64,000 nucleotides of DNA from the NCBI GenBank assembly GCA_029204225.1, contig MU832114.1:22675-86674 (forward strand), written 5' to 3'. Positions 1 to 12,060 of this stretch are shown piece by piece. The notes below the pieces were generated by a model that was not told where the DNA came from, did no database searches, and worked only from the letters and a program-made list of their open reading frames with translations. This DNA is from Diphasiastrum complanatum. Taxonomy: Eukaryota; Streptophyta; Lycopodiopsida; Lycopodiales; Lycopodiaceae. Within the stretch, counting starts at the first letter, position 1, and each line of letters opens with the position of its first letter. The position numbers were made by a program, and so were the translations under genes.

Positions 1-1
1 G

Positions 2-276
2 CTCTTTGACGAACTGGGTCAAACAACTAATGAGCCTCTGATTTTGAATATGGATAATACATCCGCTATACAAAGGATCTCGTGTTTCACTCAAGGATGA
101 AACACATTGTAATCAAGTACCACTTGATAAGAGACCTAGTCGAAAAGAAGAAGCTGAAAACCGCTTTCATTGGGACCAAAGAGACGGTTGCTGACATTTT
201 CACAAAGCCCTTAGATAAAGGAGTGTTCGAGAAGCAAAGGAGAAGTCTTGGAGTCATAAAGCTACTACGCTTGTAA
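2..276 (+). pseudogene. Ty1/copia RNase H C-terminal fragment
   Basis: The tail of a copia polyprotein. One frame gives NMDNTSAIQ (5' part). A second frame, from about position 76, gives VFHSRMKHI and HLIRDLVEK, then the ADIFTKPL signature and stops at 274-276. The family motif links these parts in a single frame, so there is a frameshift with a few lost bases near 75-80. The upstream part is off the window. An LTR start follows at about 550. Confidence 0.85.
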
Positions 277-549
277 CCGCCAACTTAATGGTTTCAGCTG
301 AACACCTCGAAGATGAAGGAGAAATGTTCGCGGACTGGAGGAGCTCAACCGAAAGGCTAAAGGTTGGACGATGGTGGACGAAGGTAAAACAATCGGGACC
401 AACCCGAAGACCGAATGACGAACAACTGATGTTCGGGACACCCGAAGACCGAATATTTTTGGTCCTTCACGCTCCAAGTACAGGGAAATCAAAGAAGTAC
501 CATAAAGTACAATCTCCTGATCTGATTCTGCTGACGTCATCCAAAGGAA

Positions 550-846
550 TGTTAGGACATGCCTAATCAGCTGTTCTTGTATTCGTGATTAGTTTTTAGA
601 TTGCTTAATCTATGAATCCAGATGTTATTCTGAATATATGATGATTATGTAGAAGCAAGGTAGAACATCATATTGATAGTATACCAAATGTAAGCTGAGC
701 ACCATGTAGCCAACTAATGTTCAAGAAGTCCGCTAGTAAGCATGACAAGTTTTGATTCGCGAAAGATAGAGTTTCTTTCGTGCCGATGCGCTATGTGGTC
801 TGCCACAACAACGCTTAAGAAATTCTCTGATAATGCAGTAGATGTT
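550..846 (+). repeat. Copia LTR, left part (interrupted by a gypsy element)
   Basis: It starts TGTTAGGACATG just after a short purine run (CCAAAGGAA) that would serve as polypurine tract for the RNase H fragment upstream. The same LTR appears to resume after the gypsy insertion at about 6036 and to end TCAACA at 6116, followed by a TCATCAGAGC primer-site-like word. Total LTR would be about 378 bp. Confidence 0.55.
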
Positions 847-2691
847 TGTGGTACTCTGTTTATGATATTTATCTATTTTTTCGACATTTTTATAGAAAAG
901 TCGAAAATGTGGTTATCTGATGCAATGCCTAGCTGAGTTTTTACCTATTTTTGATATTATGTACCGTGGTACTGTGTCAAGTTGTTGGTTTACATTGGCA
1001 AGGCTTAATTAAGGCCCAGCTCTAAGATCAAGACATTGCATACATGGTATTGGATATGGGCATTTTTATTACTGAAGGCCTTTATATATTTTTGGAGGCA
1101 CTTTTTTGGCTTATCGACAATCTATGTCGAGTTCATTAACATGGGTGTTAATTGTAAAAAGGGCCTAAAGCTTTTTGTCTAAGTTGCAAAAGATATATTT
1201 ATGGGCACTCTTCTAAGTTCTGTAGGGTTGCCTTATTTTAAGGTCTCTAATTGACCTAGCTTCAAGCGAACTCTAAGTCACCAAAGATGTGCCTTTGATT
1301 CTCTCACCAGGCAGACAGAATTCTATTCGAATCCATAATTATATGTTCTTCAGCGCCCTTTCAGACATGAGCTATTAGATATTCAAATGCAGTTGTGTGT
1401 CCATCCTCTCTATCGAACCTATCTCTATCCACACTTATCACCAACTATCAGAAACTTACAGATTCGGCTGTCAGACAACAAACATTCGACCATCAGACAA
1501 ATATTTGTTCTACCGAAGAAATGTTCGGGCTGACTAGTCAACATTCACACTGATGTACGTGGCAAGTCACTGGCCACGTGTAGCTTTTTTATGGTCTGTA
1601 CAAGGCTGGACAGAACGTACGTCATCTTCCTAATGAAGTTTGAAGCCTGTCTTTAAGCTATTGAAAGGTAACTTTTTTAAGAACTGGTGACGTGAAGTTC
1701 CCACTATCAGTCTCCAGAACAGCATGCTTACTTCCAGGTGGCAGAGGCAGCGTTTCACAACGGACTCTCTCTACGTAACAACAAACCATTGGATACCTCA
1801 CCAAATACGACGTTTCAGATTTTTTGGTGTTCTACCTGCTTCCCCAAACACATATATATAACAGAGCCCACGCTCATTCTGATTAATTCATTCATTGTTC
1901 TGCATGGTAGAAAGCAGGAGCGCTTGTTGTTTTCTCTTCTGTCTGAGCTATTATGGTAGAATAAAATACTGTCTACTATTGTCTTCGTCGGCTTGAATCA
2001 ATGCAATGATACGCCAACCTTGTATATGTAGTCTGTATTTTCATAAGAATCAGAAGGAGTGAGTGACAAACACTTTCGGTTTCTCAAGAACGTTATATTG
2101 CATTTCAGTTTCTTGTGGAATGAATCACACCCCTGTTGTCATTGTCTATTCTGACTGATCCTAGGAAATTCATGGTTATTCTGTAGAATAATGGATTCTA
2201 TGCTATGCATGGATCTATAATTAGAACTGAACCCAGTAATTAATCGAACTATGCTGTGTTTGGAACTGCTTTATCAGAATAAGTGAGTAGCAAGTTTATG
2301 AAGACTGTTGAGGGTCGACATAGCCCATTGTAAGCATTGCCTGCAGCAATCCTTTGGCCTTGTGGCATTCTTGTTTTGGCTAAGTTCAGATCTAAACGAT
2401 GAAGCATGTGATCTTAATATTGTGGGGATGTCTAATCATTCCGAATTCTTACTCTTCTCTGGAATCTGGATTTATTGGTTGAACTGTTTGAATATCTTTC
2501 TTGGTGTTTGTTACCATTCTCAATGGCAGTATTGGCCGCCTACCCAAAAATGCCATCAGACAACCAGCTTTACATTTCCATTTCCCTTGACTTCAAAGAT
2601 AAATCTTTTTATTTCACCAATAATGACAGAATACCTCTTTATGATACTCCCCGTGGGAACGATAATCATTTATTCTACACTTTTACTGACA
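847..2691 (+). repeat. 5' LTR of a large-LTR Ty3/gypsy-type element
   Basis: Direct repeat of 3821-6035 over about 1.85 kb, including the shared words TGTGGTAC at the start and TTACTGAC at the end. It is followed at 2728-2745 by TGGCGCCGTTGCCGGGGA, the tRNA-Asp type primer site of Athila/Tat gypsy elements. Compared with the other copy it lacks about 370 bp of tandem expansions and inserts. Confidence 0.88.
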
Positions 2692-3820
2692 TTTTGGTTT
2701 AGTAAGTTGCAAAATATACCAAACTTTTGGCGCCGTTGCCGGGGAGCATAGCCAACCAGAGAGTTATCTGTCACTACCAATGTTTGTTGGTCATTTTCTA
2801 GGAGGAAATGCTATGAAGTTTTGATGCTATGCAGAAGCTATGATGCTGATATTCTAAATTGGCTTATCCAGCAACCATGCTATTCAGCCTGAGGCGGGGG
2901 AAGATTTTCAAATATTTTTTATATCTTCTATTTACTAAGTATATTTCAGAAGTAATTTTGATGTAGTAGAGTGTCTATGTTCTGAAGTTTATCCTACACC
3001 TACTCAGAAGCTATGCATAACTCATCCTTCATGTCTTGATATGAAATTTGGTTATTTGAAATTGAAGGGCTATGACCAGTCTACTATCTATGCCCAGTCT
3101 ATGAAATTTCATGTTGGAGGACGGATTTCTTCTGACAATTTATGTGGAGTTGGCAAATCGGTCCACTTGATTCCTATTTGCTCTATGCTGTTTGTGGAAG
3201 ATTCCTTTGATTATGAAGAACTGGCTCATTTCAGCAGAAGTTGTGATCCAAATATTTTTATATTTTCAAAAGAAATTATGGCCAAGATATTTTTCAACCA
3301 GATTGCCCTCCATATTTTGTTGGCTGCTGCACTATTGAAGTTGTGGCATTTCAGATACTTTCGTCCACCTTGAGAAAAGGAGGTTAAAAAAAAATTTACT
3401 TGTTTTACAATTTTTTATTTTCAGGTTATTATAGTTTTTTAATTTAACTTTTATTTGTTTTAATTTTTATCTGAGGATCTATCGTTATGTTAATAAGGTT
3501 CTGGTTTTAAGTAAGCAAATTCTATATCCATGCTTTTCTGAAATCTATTATTTTCTATATTCTTTGTTTTGTTTTATTTTATTTTGTTTATAGATTCTCA
3601 GTGTTTATTTATTTATTGGTTTCAAATGGTACTGAGATACTGTTTCAAGATTGTACTATGGTGTTGTCCATTCCAAAGAATTTGCCTATATATATTTCTG
3701 ATGCTGACTATCGAATGGTCTAACTAAGGATATAGGGTTGCCAGTTGTCACTTGGAAGTTTGAAGCTCAGTTCCTGTTGAGAGTGTTTGCGAGGTCGTTG
3801 CACAATTCAGGGGGAGGTTA
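2692..3820 (+). mobile_element. Short non-coding interior of the large-LTR element
   Basis: Only about 1.1 kb separates the LTRs. A 110-codon open frame at 3041-3373 (MKFGYLKLKGYDQ...) has no motif I recognise. No protease, RT or integrase signature is visible. A polypurine tract AGGGGGAGGTTA ends directly before the second LTR. This is the layout of a non-autonomous LARD-like element that would depend on proteins from elsewhere. Confidence 0.7.
2728..2745 (+). promoter_or_regulatory. Primer-binding site (tRNA-Asp type)
   Basis: TGGCGCCGTTGCCGGGGA lies 37 bp after the inferred LTR end. This is the usual plant Ty3/gypsy Athila/Tat primer site. Confidence 0.88.
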
Positions 3821-6035
3821 TGTGGTACCATGTTTATGAAATTTATCTATTTTTTTGACATTTTTATAGAAAAGTCGGAAATGTGGTTATCTAATGCAAT
3901 ACCTAGCTCAGTTTTTACCTATTTCTGATATTATGTACCGTGATACTGTGTCGAGTTGTTGGTTTATATTGGCAAGGGTTAATTAAGGCCCAGGTCTAAG
4001 ATCAAGACATTGCATACATGGTATTGGATATGGGCATTTTTACTACTGAAGGCCTTTATATATTTTTGGAGGCACTTCTTTGGCTTATCGACACTCTATG
4101 CCGAGTTCATTCCCAAGCTTAAGAGATACTTTTGTCGGGCATTTGAAGATAGCAAGCTATTATTCTAAGTTCCAACGTTGTGCTAATTACATGGGTGGAG
4201 GCATAAAGGCCTAAAGCTTTTTGTCTAAGTTGCAAAAGATATATTTATGGACACTCTTCTAAGTTATATAGGGCTGTCTTATTCTAAGCTCTCTAATTGA
4301 CCTAGCTTCAAGGTCGGACTTCTATTTGTATTTGAATTTGTTCACGGCCCTGGTGTTATTCGAAGCCCACTAGCAAAGGAGTATGGAGAGTTGTTCGAAC
4401 TCTAAGTCACCGAAGATGTGCCTTTGATTCTCTCACCAGGCGTTGTTCGAACTCTAAGTCACCGAAGATGTGCCTTTGATTCTCTCACCAAGCAGATACA
4501 ATTCTATTCGAAATACAGAATTCTATTCGAATCCAGTCAGACAGAATTCTATTCGAACCCAGGCAGACAAAATCTATTCAAATCCAGACAGACGGAATTC
4601 TATTCGAATCCATATTTATATGTTCTTCAACGTCCTTTCAGACACGAGCTATTAGATATTCAAATGCAGTTTTGTGTCCATCATCTCTATGGAACCTATT
4701 TCTATCGACACTTATCACCAACTATTAGAAACTTACAGATTCGGCTGTCAGACAAACAAACATTCGACCATCAGACAAATATTTGTTCTACCGAAGAAAT
4801 GTTCGAGCTGACCAGTCAACATTCACACTGATGTACGTGGCAGGTCACTGGCCACGTGTAGCTTTTTTATGTGTCAAGAATTTCGAGTAAAATTACAATG
4901 TCGCATTTTTTGCATTTTAGCGAGACTGTCGTCTGTACAAGGCTGGACAAAGGCCAAAACGTACGTCATCTTCCTAATGAAGTTTGAAGCATGTCTTTAA
5001 GCTATTGAAGGATAACTTTTTTAAGAACTGGTGACGTGAAGTTCCCACCATTAGTCTCTAGAACAGCATGCTTATTTCCAAGTGGCAGAGGCAGCGTTTC
5101 ACACCGGACTCTCTCTACGTAACAGCAAACCATTGAGAACCTCACCAAATACGACGTTTCAGATTTTTCGGCGTTCTACCTGCTTCCCCAAACACATATA
5201 TATAGCGGATCCCACGCTCATTCTGATTAATCCATTCATTGTTCTGCATGGTAGAAAGCAGGAGTAGAGTGCTTGTTGTTTTCTCTGTCTGAGCTATTAT
5301 GGTAGAATAATATATTGTCTACTACTGTCTTCGTCGGCTTGAACCAATGCAGTGATACGCCAACCTTGTATATGTAGTCTGTATTTTCATAAGCATCTGA
5401 AGAAGTTGATGACAGACACTTTCGGTTTCTCAAGAACGTTATATTGCATTTCAGTTTCTTGTGGAATTAATCACACTCATGTTGTCATTGTCTATTCTTA
5501 CTGATCCTAGAAAATTCATGGTGATTCTGCAGAATAATGGATTCTATGCTATGCATGGATTTATAATTAGAACTGAACCCAATAATTAATCAAACTATGT
5601 TGTGTTTGGAACTGCTTTATCAAACTAAGTGAGTAGCAAGTTTATGAAGACTGTTGAGGGTCGACATAGCCCATTGTAAGCATTGCCTATAGCAATCGTT
5701 TGGCCTTGTGGCATTCTTGTTTTGGCTAAGTTCAGATCTAAACGATAAAGCATGCGATCTTAATATTGTGGGGATGTCTAATCATTTTGAGTTCTTACTC
5801 TTCTCTAGAATTTGGATTTCTTGGTTAAACTGTCTGAATATCTTTCGGTGTTTGTTACCATTCTCAATGGAGGTACTGGCCGCCTACCCATAAATGCCAT
5901 CAGACAACCAGCTTTACATTTCCATTTCGCCGGACTTCAAAGATAAATTTTTTTATCTCACCGATAATGACAGAATACCTCTTTATGATGCTCCCCGTGG
6001 GAACGCTAAATCATTTATTCTACACTATTACTGAC
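3821..6035 (+). repeat. 3' LTR of the large-LTR element
   Basis: It starts TGTGGTAC right after the polypurine tract and pairs with 847-2691. It is about 2.2 kb, longer than its partner because of a 52-bp tandem duplication (4391-4494), several ~25-bp units carrying ATTCTATTCGAA (4495-4611), and an extra block near 4870-4930. The ends are inferred by comparison of the two copies; target duplication is at best imperfect (ATGTT / ACGTT). Confidence 0.88.
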
Positions 6036-6340
6036 GTTTATTTCTGTAAGAATCTCAATAGTGGTGAGCGTTTGACGTTCTAGATATCAACTCAGCTGTG
6101 TGTGGTTTACTCAACAGTGTCATCAGAGCAACGAGCTCATATCCGAGCCTAAGAGCTATCAGATCCAGGAGGAGACAAGCATTCAAAACAAGAAACCAGA
6201 AGAATAGTTGAAGAACACAATCTACAGCAATGGCTTCGATCAGCAGTATATAGTCGAAAATCTGGACAATCCTCGACTTAACCTAGTCGAACTTCCTAGC
6301 ATTCTAGGTAAAGACCTCTCTCATATTGAAGGGAGAAGGG
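6036..6340 (+). repeat. Copia LTR right part, PBS-like site and gag leader
   Basis: 6036-6116 would complete the LTR begun at 550. GTGTCATCAGAGC at 6117-6129 resembles the initiator-Met primer site (TGGTATCAGAGC). An ATG at 6230 (MASISSI) then meets a stop within seven codons. So RNase H lies on the left and a leader on the right of a single LTR. Confidence 0.45.
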
Positions 6341-6344
6341 TTAT

Positions 6345-7103
6345 GGCACCAAAGAGATGACTACAACCACCTTGTGACTAACTCTGATTGATAAATTCAG
6401 TATAGTCAATTTACTAATCCAAACACATTCCATAGATAACGAAAAATTGACCAAAATTTTGGTTCATTTTACGTAATTCAAAAAACTCTAACAAAAATAC
6501 TGTTAGTACAAAAGAAAATTGAAATCAAAAAATTGAAATATTGTTCGATTCCAAATGTCACTAAACCAATGTCAAATTGGCTTGTGACCAAACCGTCAAA
6601 TAAAGTGGAAATTCATGACATGCAACTCTTTCTCTAGCACATGCAAACCAATTTACAGAATTTTAGCCATCTAATTGATCTTATCTTGCTGGATTTGTGT
6701 TCTTACTATCAATTTTGTGTCAAAAAGCATGAAAAACCAAGCAATTTTGACCAAAACATAGCCTAGATTCATAAATCATGAAAAGAACTGGCATGCAACA
6801 TTAATTTCATCACTAATGATCCCTAAAATGAAAGTACACTTGCTGGAAAATTCAGATCTACCAAAGATCTGAGCTACACAATAAAAAGCTCCAAGAAAGC
6901 ATCACAAATTGGCTTCCTAGGACAATCCATAAAACCCCAAAAATTTCCGAGGGTAATGGATCTTAGCAACATGTAAATGAAAACCAGAATAGAACACCCA
7001 CTAGCAATCTTGCTATCCTCCTAGAAGAGAATTCTCATTGATCCATTCCAAAAATTCGATGAAAAGTAACACTTCTCCAAGTTCTCCAATTTTCGTAAGC
7101 CTT
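6345..7103 (-). other. Leader-like non-coding stretch after a minus-strand LTR
   Basis: Follows the primer site at 7104-7115 on the minus strand. AT-rich, no long open frame, no protein motif recognised. Probably the untranslated leader of a copia-type element whose body is lost. Confidence 0.35.
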
Positions 7104-7562
7104 GCTCTAATACCACTATAAGGGAAAGCTCCTCAAGATCATGCTTACGAAACAAACACAATGGAAAACACACTACGAAGAAACCACCCAACCAAGTAGA
7201 AACAACCAATCAACTCTAGAAGCTTAACCCTCAAGCTAAGGTATAGGAAGCATGAAAGTAGCATGAAAGCCTAGCAATGAATCAACCACAAATGTGATGT
7301 AGTAGGGCGAGTTTGGCCTCCTTATTTAGAGCCTAGAACCACCTGTGCACATGGTCATGCAAGGTCCTAACTCCCTTATACATAGATTCATCTAGAATAG
7401 AGTCTCTATGCATGGATCCTCTATTCATAGATTGTAATTGGTAACTCTACACATGCCTTGACTATCCCAAACCTTGTACTAACTCCATTTAGTGTGTTTA
7501 GGGCCTCACAAGGATATTAGTTACTTTTGGGTCATGTCCAGTACGAGGTGGCATAATTAACA
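7104..7562 (-). repeat. Copia-type LTR with primer site
   Basis: On the minus strand it starts TGTTAATTATGCC (at 7562) and runs to about 7116, followed by TGGTATTAGAGC (7104-7115), the initiator-Met type primer site. No matching second LTR was found in the window. Confidence 0.55.
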
Positions 7563-7679
7563 GCTTGATTCACTGGAGTACTATGTATCCAAGACTAGGA
7601 GTATGGTGAATCCTATGTACTGGTCATGGACATAACGTTGATCGTTTTCTTGATTGTTTTGTTGTTGTTGAGTTGCTAC

Positions 7680-8640
7680 AATCTTCTGATTCACTATTCA
7701 TAAGTTGTTCGTCTGATGTAAACAAGTTTGGACCTTCGATAGGATCAATCGATAGGGAACAAAAATGTTTGATACTTCGGGAGTGTCTGACATTGTATGA
7801 GCTTTGCCTTTGCCTTTGAGGTCGACAAACTGATCTTCGATAAAGACTATATTCTGACTGGTGAATATCAATTCGATAAGATCATACAACATATAAGCTT
7901 TATCTGAAATAGTATAATCAATGAAAATGGTTTTGATACTGTGGAAGTCGGACTTCTTCCTTATATCTTGAGGTATATGTGCGTAAGCAATACATCCAAA
8001 CACTCGTAAATTCGATAATGATGGTTTGGAACCTGTCCAAACTTCATAAGATATTTTGTTTGAGAGACCTTTAGTCGAGCATCTATTCTGGATATAATTT
8101 GTAGTGGAAACAACTTCAGCCCATAAGAATTTTGGAAGTGTCGCATGAGCAAGCATACACTTAGCCGCTTCGACTAAAGTTCAATTATTTCTCTCAGTAA
8201 GTCCATTCGACTGAGGCGAATAGGAGGTGAAAAATCATTGCTCAATGTAGTTGTTAAGGCAATACTCCTTGAATTTGGTTGAGATGTACTCTCCCTTGTT
8301 GTCAAACCTCAATGCTTTGAGTTTTTTTTGTCATTTTTTAATTATGCACACTCCTTGAATTGTCAAATTTTTTTGAAAGCCTCCAACATTTATTTAATGA
8401 AGTAAACTAATGTTTTTTTCGAATATTCGTCAACCAAGGTAATGAAATACTTTGCATCAAGCAATAATAGAGTTTGCATTGGACCACACATATCTGAGGA
8501 AACAACATCTAAAACATCTTTTGTGCATGCCTATGAATCAATCTAAATGGAATCCTAGCCTATTTTTTGATAACACAACTTTGATAGATAGGGAGGTTGA
8601 CTTTATTGGTTATAAAGTCGAGATCAAGTGCTAAGGACTA
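7680..8640 (-). pseudogene. Copia integrase fragment
   Basis: Minus-strand frame 7698-8156 carries AHATLPKFLWAEVV, NRCSTKG, SYEVWTGSKPS and LRVFGCIAYAHIP, the standard C-terminal half of copia integrase. The bases above 8156 continue the core in broken frames. A Gln/Asn-rich linker follows below 7698, then the element stops without RT. Confidence 0.85.
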
Positions 8641-8812
8641 GCAACACAGATGTATAATTCAAATGTCCTAATCTATTATGCCAAAGTAATGCCTTATTGA
8701 CTAGAATAGAGGTATTCAAGGCTTGATTTTTATCAGAATAACAATAAATCAATCTATATAAGTATCCATGCCTCTTGCTGAAGTACAAGAATCTTATTTG
8801 TCTTATCGACAA
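8624..8812 (-). pseudogene. Copia GAG-pre-integrase fragment
   Basis: Encodes KALLWHNRLGHLNYTSV, the HxxxH zinc-binding entry to copia integrase. It lies in the expected order just upstream (minus strand) of the integrase fragment. Confidence 0.8.
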
Positions 8813-9179
8813 TTCGACATTTGATCAGACTCAAATACTATGCTATGACCTAAATTAATAATTCTACTTGTTGACAACAAATTTATAGAAAGTTTAGATA
8901 CATATAAAAGCAATTTGAATTAATCATGTTGGAATCATCAATCTTATAGTGCCTTCACCTTTCAATAGTATGTGTACTATTGTCTCCAAGATGAATGAAT
9001 TTCTTTGTACTATAAGGTGTATAGGAGTGAAAATCCTCACAACAATTGATCATAAGTTGAGTAGCTCCATATACCAAGAATTATCGACTTCTTGCGCCTT
9101 TTGATCTCTAACAAAAAACGCTCCTTCTTCCCTGTCGAGTATGGGAGATTGAGATGATACTATGACTGCATTCGCCTAT

Positions 9180-9995
9180 TGACCTAGTTGCTTGTTGGAA
9201 TCTTTCCTTTCAATATCCTGCAATCTTGGATCTCATGATTAGTGTGTTTGCAATACTTATAAAACCATCTTCTTCTTCAACTATGGATTTGATAATTGTT
9301 TTTGACTTTGTGTTGGCTTCTGATTCAATGCGGGCTACTTAGAGCTTTTCTTCTTCAGCCGTTTTGAGCCTTTGTTAACATATAAAGTGTGAGATGACGA
9401 AGTCAAAGAGGTGTCTTGACTTCTTCTATTGTCTTCCTTCAGCAACATAGCGATAACTCTGGTGAGGGATAAATCTGAGTGTTTCATCATGATCATCACC
9501 TAGTTGTCCGATATGTAGAAGGTAGGCTTGATAGCAATGTTATAATTGCATCTTGATCTTCGATAGTTGATGCGACATCTGCCATTTATTGCAAGAGATT
9601 CTTGAGCTAAATAATGTAATTCTGAAGAGAATCACCATTCGACATCTTGAGTGAGAAGAATTTTCTTTTGAGATGCAACTTTTAGGTCACGTCCCTCACA
9701 TTCTATAGTGCGCTCAGGATGTTCCACAATACTTTTGAAGTTTGAGCTTCTGATATATGGCCAATCTAAGTGTCTAGTATATTGAGAATGATGAGCATTA
9801 AAGTTTTACCATCCTTTGATTTTCATTTGGAGTCAATTGTGTCGTCTTCAAACTTCAATTTGATACATGTGATAACATCACACAACTCATTGGCAATCAG
9901 CAAGGTCTTCATCTTAAATTTTCACAAACAGTAATTGGATCCATTCAGCTTATTTACAATGAGACCAACTTTGTTCTGAAAATCCATTTGGAAGT
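9180..9995 (-). pseudogene. Copia gag remnant with degenerate zinc knuckle
   Basis: Minus-strand reading gives VNKLNGSNYCL...MKTLLIANEL near 9990-9890, a typical copia gag N-terminus, but with early stops. Near 9215-9260 YKYCKHTNHEIQDC matches the CX2CX4HX4C knuckle with the first Cys changed to Tyr. The capsid is interrupted by several stops. Confidence 0.75.
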
Positions 9996-10131
9996 TAGTT
10001 TAGCGATGAATCGATGACTTAAGAATGAACTGATACCATGTGACCCTATAATTGGAAATCGATTTTTTGATACTAAAATTGGATACCATATAATGAAGAT
10101 TAAAAGCAAGATTGCTCTGATACTAGATAAA

Positions 10132-10555
10132 GCCCTAATACCATGTTGGAAGAAGGAAAGAGAATATGATATTATTAAAATCAAAGTTGAAAGACGAACT
10201 ATCAGGCTCTACAGAATAATCCTTCTAATGCATGACTCTGTCTATAAAATATGAACAAAGCTATCGTGACAATCGTCATGTTCGTACTTTTAGTAACTAA
10301 CTTTGAAATCATTAGTTCTAAAGTGATTTCATAGACAAATAATTATAGAGTGTAAGTGATAGATATAGAATATTGCAGTATCAAAACGTTCGACAATTCA
10401 GACTAATCGATAAAAGATCTAACAAAGACAAATAACTTTAAAGAAGCTTGCATACATTCCGACATAATACTGAACACAGTAAGAAAGTATGATTGATTTA
10501 GTAAGAAGAATGATGCGAGTACAAAACAATAGCCATGAGTGCATGGTTTAATATG
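10132..10555 (-). repeat. Copia LTR (5' end of the minus-strand element)
   Basis: Primer site TGGTATTAGGGC at 10132-10143 follows an LTR ending ACA at 10144. The LTR runs up to roughly 10.5 kb; its outer end is not sharply defined. A stretch at about 27600-27690 is recognisably the same LTR family (shared GATTTCAAAGTTAGTTACT). Confidence 0.55.
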
Positions 10556-10559
10556 AGGA

Positions 10560-10930
10560 CCAAAAAGCGTTGATCTTTTCGAACCAAGCTCTTGCGGCCT
10601 GTTTTAAGCCCTAGATTGCTTTGTCCAGCTTGCATACTTTGTGCTCTTGGCCTTTGACTTCGAATCCTTCCAGTTGGAAGGTGTACAGCTCCTCTTCGAC
10701 ATAGCCATTGAGAAAGGTTGTTTTGACATCCATTTAATGTATCTTGAGGTCTTTCGCCGCTACGAACGCAATCAGAGTCCTGATTGTCAAAATAGAATTG
10801 AAAATTTCTTGATATTCCACTCCTTGGACTTGAGTGAGCCCTTTAGCCACTAGCCGTGCTTTCCATTTTGCGATGGAACAATGATTGATTGTACTAATCA
10901 GTCTACAAGGGGTATTGATTGCCAAATCAA
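10560..10930 (-). pseudogene. Copia reverse transcriptase N-terminal fragment
   Basis: Minus-strand reading gives AKWKARLVAKGLTQ, AAKDLKIH, MDVKTTFLNG and GLKQAARAWFEKI, the opening of copia RT. Two in-frame stops replace conserved residues (after KIH, and before GLKQ). The catalytic YVDD part is missing. It sits 5' of the LTR and gag on the same strand, so it is not in normal polyprotein order. Confidence 0.85.
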
Positions 10931-10992
10931 AGGATTCATCAAGTTCTATTGACTAGATCTTGATCTAGAAGCAAATCACTGACTACTTAGCA

Positions 10993-11847
10993 AAATCTGA
11001 ATGCTAGTCTCCACAAAAATAGGAATCTTTCCTACAAAATAGGATCTAGGAGAATATGTACATCTTATCAAGTACATCCAAACCCACATGTGTGAACAAC
11101 ATCTTGACATGTGAGAGCATTTACTCATTCACATGGAAGTGCAAGCTAAATACAAGGAAATTGACCAAAATGACTTTTTCTTAGATTCTAGTCAAAAGTC
11201 AAGTTCACACTTGTGTAGATTTATCTAAAATGAATCTAACTATATACAAGTACATTTTCTACTTCCTTTCACACGTGGGAACATGATTTATACGTGTGAG
11301 ATCTCAATATTAACCTAGACCTCAATATTAACATATTACATCAACCAAGTTAGAAGTGACAATCTCAACACTCCTCAATTCTAACTTGGTTTTGACAGTT
11401 GCTGTATGGCCTCACACGTGTGGACAATACACCTGCAGGCCACAAATCAAGTTAGAATTGAGGAGGAGTGTTTGAGATTGTCACTTCTAACTTGGTTGAT
11501 GTAATATGTTAATATTGAGGTCTAGATTCATGTTGAGATCTCACACGTGTGGAGCCTATTCCCACGTGTGAAAGGATGTAGAAAATGTACTTGTATATAG
11601 TTAGATTAATTTTAGATAAATCTACACAAGTGTCAACATGGCTTTTGACTAGAATCTACAAAAAAGTCATTTTGGTCAATTTCCTTGTAATAAGCTTGCA
11701 CTTTCATGTGAATGAGTAAATGCTCCCACATGTCAAGCTGTTGTTCACACGTGTGGATCTTGATGTACTTGATAAGATGTACATATTCTACTAGATCCTA
11801 TTGTATAGGGAAGATTCCTATTTTGTGGAGACTAGCATTTGGATTCT
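10993..11847. repeat. Palindrome of two LTR ends (arms ~400 bp)
   Basis: Left arm about 10993-11393 is the reverse complement of right arm about 11445-11847 with scattered mismatches. In each arm a GAGGAG purine run precedes a TGTT(T)GAGATTG LTR start: minus strand at 11370, plus strand at 11469. CACACGTGTG-like words recur in both arms. The ~50-bp centre is itself partly palindromic around CACACGTGTGG. Confidence 0.8.
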
Positions 11848-12060
11848 AGCTAGTAGGATAAGTCAACTTTGATCTATGGGCATATCTTGCTCCTATTGGT
11901 GGATCTACATGATGTGGCACTCTCCACACGTGTGAAGACCTATTGGACCAGTATACATGTTATCCTTGTATTTGATCTATAAAGAGATCACCAATTCTAA
12001 TGGAAAGCAAGGATGGATGTGTAGAAGTGTGTACCACCTAAAATTTGCTTCTCTTCTTCA
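11469..12060 (+). repeat. Plus-strand LTR-like sequence of the palindrome
   Basis: Starts TGTTTGAGATTG after a purine tract. A TATA-like CTATAAAGAG lies near 11980. The 3' boundary is not clear. It extends beyond the palindrome arm, so the right copy is more complete than the left. Confidence 0.4.

Noticed and set aside
2308-2751. 147-codon open frame crossing the LTR end
   Set aside because: Runs through LTR, its boundary and the primer site; the copy in the other LTR is broken.
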